A stretch of DNA of 64,000 nucleotides from Rickettsia endosymbiont of Cantharis rufa (GTDB lineage: Bacteria; Pseudomonadota; Alphaproteobacteria; Rickettsiales; Rickettsiaceae), in contig NZ_OZ032150.1 of NCBI RefSeq assembly GCF_964026445.1, forward strand, positions 1,240,001 to 1,304,000, written 5' to 3'. The translations under genes and the position numbers were made by a program. The notes beneath the pieces were generated by a model. It made no database searches, had not been told where the DNA came from, and saw only the letters and a program-made list of their open reading frames with translations. This document shows positions 33,471-42,383 of this stretch, one piece after another. Position 1 is the first letter of the stretch; each line of letters begins with the position of its first letter.

Positions 33471-35261
33471 TTAATACGCTCTCTTAGCCGGCGGAACTGC
33501 TTTCACTTCATCGGTTAGAGTTGTTAAAGTAACAGGTTTATAATCAAGCATGACTTTATCAGTTTCATCGATAGAGCTAAGAGTATGTTTCATCCAATCT
33601 CCATCGTTACGATCAGGATAATCTTCCCTAGCATGGGCTCCTCTACTTTCTTTTCTTGCAGCTGCCGAATATACCGTTACTAAAGCCTGATCAAGAAGAT
33701 TATCTAGCTCTAGGCTTTCCACTAAATCACTATTCCAAATCAAGGATTTATCATTAATTTTTATATCTTTATAACCACTTCTTATCTCGCTAATCATTTC
33801 TACTCCTTCATCTAGTACCTCTTGAGTTCTGAATACCGAAGCATGACTTTGCATAGTTCTTTGCATTTTAAGTCTTAAGTCTGCAACTAAAATATTACCG
33901 CTGCTATAACGAACTTTATCAAACCTATTTATAACTTTTTCAAGACTTTCTTCTTTTAACGGCTTATGGGGGCTTGCGGGGCTAATAAGCTCGGCTGCTT
34001 TTAATGCAGAGCTTCTACCGAATACTACTAAATCAAGTAAAGAGTTTGACCCTAAACGATTAGCACCGTGTACCGATACACAAGCAGCTTCACCGATTGC
34101 CATAAGCCCCTTTACTACGCTATTATGATTTGCACCGTCTTTAATAATGACTTGACCGCGATAATTCGTCGGTATCCCGCCCATATTATAATGGACCGTA
34201 GGAAGTACCGGTATCGGCTCTTTAGTGACATCCACACCGGCAAAAATTTTAGCAGTCTCGGAGATACCGGGCAAACGACTATGTAGAATCTCAGGCGATA
34301 AATGATTTAAATGCAAAAATACATAGTCTTTATTCTCACCGACTCCTCGCCCTTCTCTGATTTCTATGGTCATTGCTCTTGAAACTACGTCTCTTGAAGC
34401 TAAATCCTTTGCAGCAGGAGCGTAACGTTCCATAAAACGCTCACCGTTTGCATTAACGAGATACCCCCCTTCACCTCTTGCTCCCTCGGTGATAAGACAA
34501 CCGGCCGAATATATACCGGTCGGATGAAACTGCACAAACTCCATATCTTGCAGCGGCAGACCGGCTCTAATTGCCATGCCGCCCCCATCACCTGTACAAG
34601 TATGTGCAGAAGTAGCCGAAAAATAAGCACGCCCGTATCCACCCGTTGCAAGCACTACATTATGAGCTCTAAAACAATGCAGGCTACCATCGTCTAAATT
34701 CCACGCAACTACACCTCTACATTCACCATCTTCCATCAATAAATCAATAGCAAAATATTCAACAAAAAACTGTACTTTATGCTTCAATGATTGCTGATAT
34801 AAAGTATGAAGTATGGCATGCCCCGTACGATCTGCCGCAGCACATGTACGCTGGGCTGCTTTTCCTTTACCATACTCTGTCGTCATACCACCAAAAGGAC
34901 GCTGATAAATCTTTCCCTCTTCGGTTCTTGAGAAAGGTACGCCGTAATGTTCTAGCTCTAAAATCGCATCGGGAGCGTTCTTACACATATATTCGATGGC
35001 ATCTTGATCACCTAGCCAGTCTGAGCCTTTTACCGTATCATACATATGCCAACGCCAATCATCTTCTCCCATATTTCCAAGGGCTGCGCTGATTCCACCC
35101 TGAGCAGCAACAGTATGACTACGAGTCGGAAACAACTTAGTTATACAAGCGGTATTTAGCCCTTCTTTGGCCATACCGAATGCAGAACGAAGACCCGCTC
35201 CACCGGCACCTACGACAACAATGTCAAATTTATGATGAATGATATTATATGCTTTGGTCAT
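33471..35261 (-). CDS. sdhA: Succinate dehydrogenase flavoprotein subunit
   Basis: Oxidises succinate to fumarate in the TCA cycle and passes electrons to the iron-sulfur subunit. 596 residues: FAD-binding [20 protein letters not shown] near 15-34; [11 protein letters not shown] with the His that binds FAD covalently; the substrate region around [25 protein letters not shown]; and C-terminal [19 protein letters not shown]. sdhB is not adjacent; downstream is the permease gene. Confidence 0.98.
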   Translation of the reverse strand: MTKAYNIIHHKFDIVVVGAGGAGLRSAFGMAKEGLNTACITKLFPTRSHTVAAQGGISAALGNMGEDDWRWHMYDTVKGSDWLGDQDAIEYMCKNAPDAILELEHYGVPFSRTEEGKIYQRPFGGMTTEYGKGKAAQRTCAAADRTGHAILHTLYQQSLKHKVQFFVEYFAIDLLMEDGECRGVVAWNLDDGSLHCFRAHNVVLATGGYGRAYFSATSAHTCTGDGGGMAIRAGLPLQDMEFVQFHPTGIYSAGCLITEGARGEGGYLVNANGERFMERYAPAAKDLASRDVVSRAMTIEIREGRGVGENKDYVFLHLNHLSPEILHSRLPGISETAKIFAGVDVTKEPIPVLPTVHYNMGGIPTNYRGQVIIKDGANHNSVVKGLMAIGEAACVSVHGANRLGSNSLLDLVVFGRSSALKAAELISPASPHKPLKEESLEKVINRFDKVRYSSGNILVADLRLKMQRTMQSHASVFRTQEVLDEGVEMISEIRSGYKDIKINDKSLIWNSDLVESLELDNLLDQALVTVYSAAARKESRGAHAREDYPDRNDGDWMKHTLSSIDETDKVMLDYKPVTLTTLTDEVKAVPPAKRAY

Positions 35262-35319
35262 TAAGTTAATTTTTTACTATTTAATTTCATTCGATGTTGT
35301 TGCTACGAACGTTGCTTAT

Positions 35320-35434
35320 GTCATTCCTGCGAAAGCAGGAATCCAGCATAAAGCGAAATAAATCGAGCTTTTAATTTCAAAAATTTGCTGTATTTATAAT
35401 TTTTTTCTGGATTCCTGCTTTCGCAGGAATGGCA
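35320..35434. repeat. Family a palindromic repeat
   Basis: GTCATTCCTGCGAAAGCAGG at the left, the AAAGCGAAATAAATCGAGCT centre, and GCAGGAATGGCAT at the right. It lies between sdhD and sdhA. Confidence 0.8.
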
Positions 35435-35450
35435 TAAAAAACACACAAGA

Positions 35451-35828
35451 TTACCCCCTATAAAACATCGCTACTACAAAAGCTACAATAGTCACAATGC
35501 AAAATAATTGCACTATTATAATCAATGTATTACGTAATTTGTGACAATTTATATAATCCTCAATCACTACACGCATACCAAGCATCGCATGATACAATGA
35601 AATAGCCACCGTAATTAACAATGCTACTGTATTAAAAGGCTTTTTGAGCTCCCACATAATGATATTTATATCATTGTTTTTGTTGGTTAACGTAAAATAT
35701 ATTAACCACACAGAGCATAAAGCTAATATAATACCCGTTATTCTTTGTAACAGCCAGTGATGAGAACCGCTTTTAGCGGTTCCCTGCCCCTTTGCTTTTA
35801 CGATTTCTGCTTTAAAATCATATACCAT
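35451..35828 (-). CDS. sdhD: Succinate dehydrogenase membrane anchor SdhD
   Basis: Hydrophobic anchor that helps bind heme b and ubiquinone. 125 residues, three membrane helices; HHWLLQRITGIILALCSVWL starts helix 1. HAMLGMRVVIEDYI carries the expected heme-ligand His and the quinone-site acidic/Tyr pair. It lies between the composite GIY-YIG element and sdhA. Confidence 0.93.
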   Translation of the reverse strand: MVYDFKAEIVKAKGQGTAKSGSHHWLLQRITGIILALCSVWLIYFTLTNKNNDINIIMWELKKPFNTVALLITVAISLYHAMLGMRVVIEDYINCHKLRNTLIIIVQLFCIVTIVAFVVAMFYRG

Positions 35829-35862
35829 TAATTTTCTCTAAACACATTTTTTCTGTTATGCT

Positions 35863-36264
35863 GTCATATCGCGACTTGATCGCGGTATCCAAAAAAACTT
35901 ATTATTAATAAAGCATAATTTATTTTAGAATATCTTCATACAAACCATGCCAACTTGGATTACTAGGGTTAATTAAATCTAATTTCCACTTCCTCTTGTA
36001 TACCTTTAAACGCTTTTCACACCCAATTGCAAGATTAGCATTATTAAATTGTTCAAAATAAACTAGTTTATCTATATCGTATTTTGTAGTAAAATCTTTT
36101 CTTATCTTATACTTATGTTGCCAAGTACGTTTTATAATATCTGAAGTAACGCCTACATTATAGAGTACCGTTACATTTATTAAAAAGTATATAAACATAA
36201 TATTCTTTCATTTTATTAAGTTATGAATTATTTTTTGGATCCCGCGATCAAGTCGCGGGATGAC
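35863..36264. mobile_element. Composite element: family b palindrome split around a GIY-YIG gene
   Basis: The left half (35863-35898, GTCATATCGCGACTTGATCG then GTATCCAAAAAAAC) and the right half (36231-36264, TTTTTTGGATCCCGCGATCA then GTCGCGGGATGAC) match the two arms of intact family b elements such as 42491-42588. In those, the arms are separated by only tens of bases. Here about 330 bases carrying the GIY-YIG ORF separate them. The whole 402-base unit lies between sdhC and sdhD and still begins GTCAT and ends ATGAC. Confidence 0.65.
35920..36198 (-). CDS. Small GIY-YIG nuclease domain protein
   Basis: 92 residues covering one GIY-YIG domain of the small stand-alone (UPF0213-like) kind. 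Family residues visible: Y4 in the first strand (IYFLI), Y13 and G16 of a modified YIG motif (LYNVGVTSD), R24, H28 and the metal-binding E61 (CEKRLK), then a WKLDLINPSNPSWHGLYE tail. The loop between the two tyrosines is shorter than usual and the YIG reads YNVG. It is enclosed by a split family b palindrome and lies inside the sdhC-sdhD interval on the same strand. Activity is untested. Confidence 0.8.
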   Translation of the reverse strand: MFIYFLINVTVLYNVGVTSDIIKRTWQHKYKIRKDFTTKYDIDKLVYFEQFNNANLAIGCEKRLKVYKRKWKLDLINPSNPSWHGLYEDILK

Positions 36265-36294
36265 AATAGAAAAACCAATATCTTTACAATATTT

Positions 36295-36693
36295 TCATAT
36301 CCATAGCAATATAGTTAATAATATAGAGCATACAACTACACACCAACCGGTGATATTAACGACTTTTATAAAAAAACCGTAACCGATATCCCAAAATAAA
36401 TGCCTGATGCCGTTACATAAATGATAAAACCAAGTGTAGCTAACGGCTACTAAGCATATTTTTATAATGCAACAATTAGCAAGCTGTAAATAATTATTGT
36501 CATATTTACTAAGAATCAACCACCAAGTCAAGATTGACACCGCAAAAAATAAAGCTACACCGGTCATACGATGCAAAATCGATAACGTAGAACTTATTTG
36601 TGGTTTGTATATGCTTAAGTGTGGCGAGGTCGGACGCCTATTATAAATTTCTTGTTTGGTTTTAGTCATGCTATTAATATTTTCCGTTGTCAT
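36295..36693 (-). CDS. sdhC: Succinate dehydrogenase cytochrome b556 subunit SdhC
   Basis: Membrane anchor and heme b protein of complex II. 132 residues: the N-terminal RPTSPHLSIYKPQISSTLS signature (20-38), then helix 1 with the HRMTGV motif, and HLCNGIRHLFWDIGYG with the heme-ligand His. First gene of the sdhC-sdhD-sdhA series. Confidence 0.95.
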   Translation of the reverse strand: MTTENINSMTKTKQEIYNRRPTSPHLSIYKPQISSTLSILHRMTGVALFFAVSILTWWLILSKYDNNYLQLANCCIIKICLVAVSYTWFYHLCNGIRHLFWDIGYGFFIKVVNITGWCVVVCSILLTILLWI

Positions 36694-36720
36694 CTCGTGG
36701 CTGGTCCTAGCTCGTTTATA

Positions 36721-36817
36721 TCATTCCCGCGTAGGCAGGAATCCAACGTAAAGCGAGATAAATCGAGCTCTTTAAAAAAGCTTTAAGGCACTGGATTCCC
36801 ACCTACGCGGGAATGAC
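36721..36817. repeat. Family a palindromic repeat entering the trhO 3' end
   Basis: Left arm TCATTCCCGCGTAGGCAGGA, the AAAGCGAGATAAATCGAGCT centre and right arm CCTACGCGGGAATGAC. Bases 36783-36817 are read as the last codons and stop of trhO. Confidence 0.8.
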
Positions 36818-37547
36818 AAAATCCCTCAGCCGGCGATAAATCATCCGCCACTGCTCTTCTATCATCAAAGACAAAACACTCGCCTTGCCATAAATTATTC
36901 TTGTTTTGTGTATCTTCTAAATATTGCAATATACCACCTTTTAGATGATACACCTCTTCATAACCTATGCTTTTAAGTAAGCTGGTGGATTTTTCACACC
37001 TGATACCACCCGTACAAACCATAGCAATTTTCTTACCTCTAAGTAATTCTTGATTCTGCTGAACCCAAGCCGGAAACTGTTTAAATGTCTTGGTATTAGG
37101 ATTAATTGCTGATTTAAATGTACCGACTTCTACTTCATAATCATTTCGAGTATCTATTACTATAACATTTTGTTTTGTGATAAATTCATCCCAATCTTTC
37201 GGCTCTATGTATTCGCCTTTAAACACATCAACATTTAAATCATCAACATTCATCGCTACAATTTCTCTCTTAAGTCTGACTTTTAACTTATAAAAAGGAT
37301 GAACATCACTATAATTTATTTTAACGTTAACATCTTTGGGATTAGTTAGTTTTATTAGTTCTTCGAGTACAAGATTTACATTTTCATATAAGCCTGAAAA
37401 AGAACCGTTAAAACCTTCATTAGCTAATAAAATAGTACCTCTGACATATTTTTTTTTACCAATAAGCAAAATCTTCGGTATCAAATTCGTCGGCTCTTCT
37501 ATATTAACAAAGCTATATGCACTTAAAATTGCTATTTTTTCACTCAT
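36783..37547 (-). CDS. trhO: tRNA uridine(34) hydroxylase, rhodanese-type (TrhO/YceA)
   Basis: Rhodanese-fold enzyme of the UPF0176/TrhO family, which hydroxylates U34 of tRNA as a step to 5-carboxymethoxy or methoxy uridine. The catalytic loop reads [10 protein letters not shown], with Cys178 and Cys184. I place the start at the ATG at 37547 ([13 protein letters not shown]); the open frame runs 40 codons further upstream, but only through a family c repeat. The last dozen residues ([12 protein letters not shown]) are encoded by the family a repeat at 36721-36817, so the natural tail has been replaced. The core is complete. Confidence 0.9.
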   Translation of the reverse strand: MSEKIAILSAYSFVNIEEPTNLIPKILLIGKKKYVRGTILLANEGFNGSFSGLYENVNLVLEELIKLTNPKDVNVKINYSDVHPFYKLKVRLKREIVAMNVDDLNVDVFKGEYIEPKDWDEFITKQNVIVIDTRNDYEVEVGTFKSAINPNTKTFKQFPAWVQQNQELLRGKKIAMVCTGGIRCEKSTSLLKSIGYEEVYHLKGGILQYLEDTQNKNNLWQGECFVFDDRRAVADDLSPAEGFCHSRVGGNPVP

Positions 37548-37573
37548 AATTATTTTGGTATTATTATTGTTAA

Positions 37574-37672
37574 CGTCATTGCGAGGAAAAATTGAAAATT
37601 TTGATGAAGCAATCTCGCTCCAAACTCCTGAGATTGCTTCATCAATTATTCCATAATTTCCTCGCAATGACG
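37574..37672. repeat. Family c palindromic repeat (CGTCATTGCGAGG type)
   Basis: CGTCATTGCGAGGAAAAATT at the left and ATTTCCTCGCAATGACG at the right; the interior holds GAAGCAATCTCGCTCC and GAGATTGCTTCATCAATTAT. It separates degP from trhO. Confidence 0.8.
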
Positions 37673-37681
37673 ACGAGTACT

Positions 37682-39223
37682 CTACACCACCGATAATGGT
37701 ACGAACACACTTGTATCGTCCCTTTCAATCAAAAGCAAAATATTTTGCTTATTAGATTTTTTAGCATTTTCATATAATTCTTTTAGCTTACTTATATCTT
37801 CTATGCTTTCCTGATTAATATTGGTTATTAAATCACCAATTTTGAAACTGCTTTCCTCTTCATCAATATTAGTTATAACTACTCCCGTTTTATCGTTAGG
37901 AATATTATATTTTTGTCTTAATTCTTCAGTCAAATTACTAAAAGTAATATTACTTTTAGTAAAAGATATGTTATTTTCTTCTTTGCTTATTACTTCTTCT
38001 TGATTGACTTGTTCTGTAGAACCTTTGGTAGCTTCTTCATTATCTGTAGTAATTTTAATAGGTAATTCGAGCTCTTTTTTGTCACGAAGTATTTTTACTT
38101 TTACTTCCTGATCAATAGGAGCATCTGCAATAATTACACGTAATTTTTTAGTATTTTTAACCGATATATCTGCAAACTCTATTATTATATCACCTGTTTT
38201 AATCCCTGCTTTATCACCTGGACCGTCTTCTTGTACTTTAGATACTAACACCCCACTAATACTTTGCAATCCTAACCCTTCAGAAATTTCCTCGGTTAAA
38301 TCTTGTATTGTTACCCCAAGACGCCCTCTACTTACTTTTCCATCTTTCTTAAGACGTTCGATTATGGGTTGTGCCGTATTTGAAGGAATAGCAAAACCTA
38401 TACCTATATTAGTACCGAGCGGTGAGAAAATTGCTGTATTTACGCCGATTACTTTCTGATCCAAATTAAACATAGGGCCGCCGGAATTACCGTTATTAAT
38501 TGCAGCATCCGTTTGAATAAAATTATCGACTATATTATCCGTGTCTATATCGATATCCCGACCTTTAGAAGAGATAATACCGCTTGTCACCGTACCACCT
38601 AGATTACCAAACGGATTACCGATTGCAATAACCCAGTCTCCTACTCTTGCATCATTTGAATCTCCAAACTCAACAAAAGGTAGGGGTTCGTCGCTATCTA
38701 TTTTTAAGAGGGCTAAATCGGTTTTAGTATCGCTACCTATTAATTTAGCTGGTAATTCAGTATTATCCGCAAGTTTTATATTAATTTTATTAACATTTGC
38801 AATTACATGATAGTTTGTCACTATTAAGCCGTTAGGCTCAATAATAAATCCTGAGCCAAGTGGAACGCTTTTAGGAGTTTGGTCGACCTCTTCCAAATTC
38901 AACGGTATATTAAGGCGCTCCAGAAAATCATTAATGAAGTCTAAAGGTTTTTTTTCTTGCAGAGGGTCTTTTTCAGCATTTTCCGACTTACTATTAACAT
39001 ATTCTATTGTTGAAATATTAACGACTGCTGGAATTAACGACTCAACTATATCGGCAAAACTATAACGGGCAGCTTCACTTACTTTTAAAGGAGCGGAATT
39101 TATTGCCGTAAACTCATTTTCTTCTTGATCCGCTACTTTTAAAGACTTATTATTTTCTTTTGCTAGAATACCGTTACTTGATATTAAAACTATTACAATA
39201 AGAAATATTTTTAGATTTATCAT
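37682..39223 (-). CDS. degP: Periplasmic serine endoprotease, DegP/HtrA family
   Basis: Protease and chaperone of the cell envelope. Numbering from the ATG at 39223: signal segment about 1-22 ([20 protein letters not shown]), trypsin-like domain with His139 (TNYHVI), Asp169 (TDLALL) and Ser247 (GNSGGP), then two PDZ domains (about 290-385 and 415-513). A GTG three codons upstream is also open. It follows hflC on the strand, 30-40 bases away. The stop is TAG, followed by AGTACTCG, similar to the other stop-proximal motifs in this window. Confidence 0.93.
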   Translation of the reverse strand: MINLKIFLIVIVLISSNGILAKENNKSLKVADQEENEFTAINSAPLKVSEAARYSFADIVESLIPAVVNISTIEYVNSKSENAEKDPLQEKKPLDFINDFLERLNIPLNLEEVDQTPKSVPLGSGFIIEPNGLIVTNYHVIANVNKINIKLADNTELPAKLIGSDTKTDLALLKIDSDEPLPFVEFGDSNDARVGDWVIAIGNPFGNLGGTVTSGIISSKGRDIDIDTDNIVDNFIQTDAAINNGNSGGPMFNLDQKVIGVNTAIFSPLGTNIGIGFAIPSNTAQPIIERLKKDGKVSRGRLGVTIQDLTEEISEGLGLQSISGVLVSKVQEDGPGDKAGIKTGDIIIEFADISVKNTKKLRVIIADAPIDQEVKVKILRDKKELELPIKITTDNEEATKGSTEQVNQEEVISKEENNISFTKSNITFSNLTEELRQKYNIPNDKTGVVITNIDEEESSFKIGDLITNINQESIEDISKLKELYENAKKSNKQNILLLIERDDTSVFVPLSVV

Positions 39224-39261
39224 ATACTCCACATGAATAGATAAGTAGGTAGACGAGTATA

Positions 39262-40122
39262 CTACTTAGCTAAATTAAGGTATTTTAAAACTTCAGCCTC
39301 AGGTGAAATTACAAAATTAGTATCCTCTTTCTTTAAAGCATTTTTATATACTAAAAGTGACCTATAAAATTTGTAAAATTCCGGATCGATGGAATAAGCA
39401 GAATTATATATTTTTGCTGCTTTCTCATCACCGTCACCTTTGATAATTTGTGCATCTCTATAAGCTATAGCAAGTATTATTTTACTTTCTTTATCTGCTT
39501 TTGAACGAATACGCACACTTTCTTCTTGTCCTTCAGCTCTAATTTGGGTTGCTTCTTTTTCACGAGCTGTTTGCATGCGGCGATAAATAGCTGCACTATT
39601 TTCTTTCGGTAAATCTGCCCTTAAAATTCTAACATCTACCACGTCAATACCAAAGCTTTTAGCTTCTCCATCTACTTGATTTAAGATATTTAGCATTACG
39701 TTACTACGTTCCTGCGTTAAAAGACTACTTAGAGAAACTTTACCTATTACCTTACGCATTGATGATTCAAGATTTCGAGTCAGCCTAATTTTCACGCCTT
39801 GATAATCATGCACCGTTTTATAAAACATTACCGGATTATTAATTTGAAATTTAGCATAAGCATCAACAATAACTCGTTTACCGTCAGCCGCCGTTAGTTC
39901 TTTTCCTTCAACTTCAACGTCCAAAAGACGCTTATCAAAAAATTCGACATTTTGAATAAACGGGATTTTAATATGCAACCCCGGCTTTTCTATAGTTCTA
40001 ACTGCTTCACCAAACTGAAACACCACCGCGGATTCACGTTGATCAAGTGAAAATAAGGAGCTAGAAATCAATATCAGCCCTGAAGCAATTGTAAAAATTA
40101 TATAGTAAATCTTTTGTTGCAT
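39262..40122 (-). CDS. hflC: HflC, regulator of FtsH protease
   Basis: SPFH/prohibitin-domain membrane protein; with HflK it surrounds and modulates FtsH. 286 residues: one N-terminal membrane anchor (6-24), SPFH domain (QRESAVVFQFGEAVRTIEKP), conserved VDVRILRADLPKENSAAIYR RMQTAREK region, then a coiled helical tail. It ends in TAG followed by TATACTCGTCTAC (39249-39264 on the other strand), which matches the junctions of family d repeats. Confidence 0.95.
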   Translation of the reverse strand: MQQKIYYIIFTIASGLILISSSLFSLDQRESAVVFQFGEAVRTIEKPGLHIKIPFIQNVEFFDKRLLDVEVEGKELTAADGKRVIVDAYAKFQINNPVMFYKTVHDYQGVKIRLTRNLESSMRKVIGKVSLSSLLTQERSNVMLNILNQVDGEAKSFGIDVVDVRILRADLPKENSAAIYRRMQTAREKEATQIRAEGQEESVRIRSKADKESKIILAIAYRDAQIIKGDGDEKAAKIYNSAYSIDPEFYKFYRSLLVYKNALKKEDTNFVISPEAEVLKYLNLAK

Positions 40123-40165
40123 TTAATATTCCCTGTTGTTTTTTTGTATTCTATGCTGCCATAAT

Positions 40166-40275
40166 GTCATCCCACTACTTGATCGCGGGATCCAGTTAGA
40201 AATACTAATATTATTAGTATTTCTAAGTTGTTTTATGGACTCCATGGGTTTACTATTCCCGCTTTTAGCTAGGAA
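40166..40275. repeat. Chimeric palindromic repeat (family b arm, family a-like arm)
   Basis: Begins GTCATCCCACTACTTGATCG and continues to GGATCCAG like family b, but the right side reads ATTCCCGCTTTTAGCTAGGA, resembling family a. It fills the hflK-hflC gap. Confidence 0.5.
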
Positions 40276-40287
40276 TAATACGGCATC

Positions 40288-41328
40288 CTAGGGTTTAATA
40301 TCCATGTGCGGCAGTAGTGCATTATTAATAATCGTTTTATTTGAACCACTTAATATCTCTTCAGCCACCTCTAAATATAACCTATCTCTAGTTACTTGCT
40401 TACCTATAGCATATTGTTTATAAATAGCATTAAATCTTTGGCCATCACCTTCTGCTTTTGATATTACTTCTTCTTTATATCCTTCCGCTTCCTCTATAAT
40501 TTTTGCGGCCGCTCCTCTAGCTTCCGGCAAAATTTTATTATTATAGGCCTGAGCCTGATTTATTTCTTTCTCCTTATCGGCCTTTGAAGTTTGCACATCT
40601 CTGTAAGCGTCTATTACTTCAGAAGGTGGCTCGGCTTTTAATAATTGTACCTTTTCAATCATTACACCGGCATTATAACTATCTAGTATTTTTTGAGCTA
40701 ATTTTTCTATCTTATAAGTAATCTCTTGCTTTTGATCGGATAATACCCAAGAAATAGGAGTATTGCCTATTACTTCCCTAACGGCACTTTCTACTGTTGC
40801 TTTTACTGTTTCCTCAGGTTTTTGTACATTAAAGATAAAATCTTCAAGATTATTAATATGCCACATTACGTCACAATTTAAAGCAACGATATTTTCATCA
40901 CCGGTTAACATAATACTTTCACCGATAATATTTTTAGTATTATCATTACCGCTACGCACCGAGCTATTTGTACGATAACCGATCTCAATTCGGCGTGATT
41001 GCTTAACTTTCTCGATTATTATTTTTTCAAAAGGAGTGGGTAGATGATAATTAAGTCCTGGGTAGCCCTTACGCACAAAGCGTCCAAATCTTATTACCGC
41101 CGCTTCTTCACCTTCTTTTACTTCATAAATACCAGAAGCAAGCCATAAAGCAATTATCGCAACAATAGCTAAAATTATTGTTTTGGCATTAAAATTAAAC
41201 TGAAACTGGAATTTATCAAAATTAAATTGATTTTTACGCGGTCTTGTAAATATGTTATCATCTTTATTAGAATCAAAATCTTTCCAAGGGGATTTTTTTA
41301 AAATCGAGCTATATTTTTTATTAAGCAT
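40288..41328 (-). CDS. hflK: HflK, regulator of FtsH protease
   Basis: Partner of HflC in the FtsH-HflKC complex. 346 residues: a short charged N-terminus rich in Lys, Asp and Asn, one membrane helix (about 50-66), SPFH domain (EVKEGEEAAVIRFGRFVRKG), SWVLSDQKQEI and AEPPSEVIDAYRDVQTSKAD segments, and a helical tail. First gene of the hflK-hflC-degP series, divergent from the Mrp gene. Confidence 0.95.
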   Translation of the reverse strand: MLNKKYSSILKKSPWKDFDSNKDDNIFTRPRKNQFNFDKFQFQFNFNAKTIILAIVAIIALWLASGIYEVKEGEEAAVIRFGRFVRKGYPGLNYHLPTPFEKIIIEKVKQSRRIEIGYRTNSSVRSGNDNTKNIIGESIMLTGDENIVALNCDVMWHINNLEDFIFNVQKPEETVKATVESAVREVIGNTPISWVLSDQKQEITYKIEKLAQKILDSYNAGVMIEKVQLLKAEPPSEVIDAYRDVQTSKADKEKEINQAQAYNNKILPEARGAAAKIIEEAEGYKEEVISKAEGDGQRFNAIYKQYAIGKQVTRDRLYLEVAEEILSGSNKTIINNALLPHMDIKP

Positions 41329-41426
41329 TTGCTTTTTGTATTATTTTAAAGATTAAATGATTATATATACTATAGTATTTAACGTCAAGGTATGAGCTTT
41401 AATAGATTTAAAAAGGAAAATTAATT

Positions 41427-42383
41427 ATGACGGATTTACACCAAAAGCAAATCATCGATAAACTTCAGCATATTACCTTTAAAGACGACACACTTTTAAA
41501 TAAAGTTATATCCGATATAGTAATTAAAAGAAATAATATTGGTTTTTCCATAGATATATCAGGTAAAGATAGGTTAGAAGCAGAAGAAATAAAAGCTAAA
41601 GCAATTAATAAGCTTAACGAAATTACAAATATTGGTAAAATAACAATTATTTTTACTAGTAGTAAAATCTCAGAGAAAAAAACTCAAAAACCAAAGCTTT
41701 TCGTAGAAAATGTTAAAAAGATTATTTTGGTCGCATCAGGAAAAGGTGGGGTAGGAAAATCTACAATATCCGCTCTTATTGCTCAGCAGTTAAATATTGA
41801 AGGTCATCGAATCGGGATAGTAGATGCAGATATTTATGGTCCGTCAATTCCTCACATATTCGGCGTTAACGAAGTACCGCAAACAAAAGATGGACGAATA
41901 ATACCGGTAACGACTAGAAATATCCAAATTTTGTCTATGGGCTTTTTCGTTAAAGACTATTCGGCAATTATTTGGCGTGGTCCTATGGCTAGTAAAACTA
42001 TCCATCAATTATTATCAGTAACAAAATGGGATAATCTAGATTATCTAATTATTGATATGCCGCCGGGGACCGGTGATATACATTTAAGTATGCTGGAGAA
42101 TTATCATTTAGACGGCGTGATAATTATAACAACACCGCAAAAAATGTCAGAAATAGACGTAGTACGCTCTATCGATTTATATCAAAAATTAGGGCTATCG
42201 ATACTAGGAATAATTGAGAATATGAGTTATAGGCTTGAAAATAATAGCGGTAGCCGCTTATCACAAAAATATAATATACCTTTAATTGCTCAAATTCCTA
42301 TCACATCACAAATAGCCGATGCTTGCGATAAATCGTTACCTCTTACCAACCTGCTAACATTACCTTTAGAAAAATATTTATGA
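41427..42383 (+). CDS. Mrp/ApbC-like P-loop ATPase
   Basis: Relative of the Mrp/NBP35 iron-sulfur cluster carriers. It has an N-terminal MIP18-like domain (1-75), a P-loop at 104-113 (SGKGGVGKST), DADIYGPSIPH, and the family block DYLIIDMPPGTGDIHLS. Unlike most relatives, the C-terminal CxxC motif after ENMSY is missing: the text goes ENMSYRLENNSGSRLSQKY, and only one Cys is left elsewhere (DACDKS). So cluster binding in the usual way is unlikely. 318 residues. The stop overlaps the next gene by 4 bases (ATGA), so translation is probably coupled. Confidence 0.88.
   Translation: MTDLHQKQIIDKLQHITFKDDTLLNKVISDIVIKRNNIGFSIDISGKDRLEAEEIKAKAINKLNEITNIGKITIIFTSSKISEKKTQKPKLFVENVKKIILVASGKGGVGKSTISALIAQQLNIEGHRIGIVDADIYGPSIPHIFGVNEVPQTKDGRIIPVTTRNIQILSMGFFVKDYSAIIWRGPMASKTIHQLLSVTKWDNLDYLIIDMPPGTGDIHLSMLENYHLDGVIIITTPQKMSEIDVVRSIDLYQKLGLSILGIIENMSYRLENNSGSRLSQKYNIPLIAQIPITSQIADACDKSLPLTNLLTLPLEKYL

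Noticed and set aside
34068..35092. ORFs overlapping sdhA on both strands
   Set aside because: sdhA is intact and conserved throughout; the overlaps arise from its codon bias.
37548..37667. 40-codon N-terminal extension of trhO
   Set aside because: The extra codons are mostly a family c repeat and lack similarity to the family; the internal ATG at 37547 fits the conserved start.
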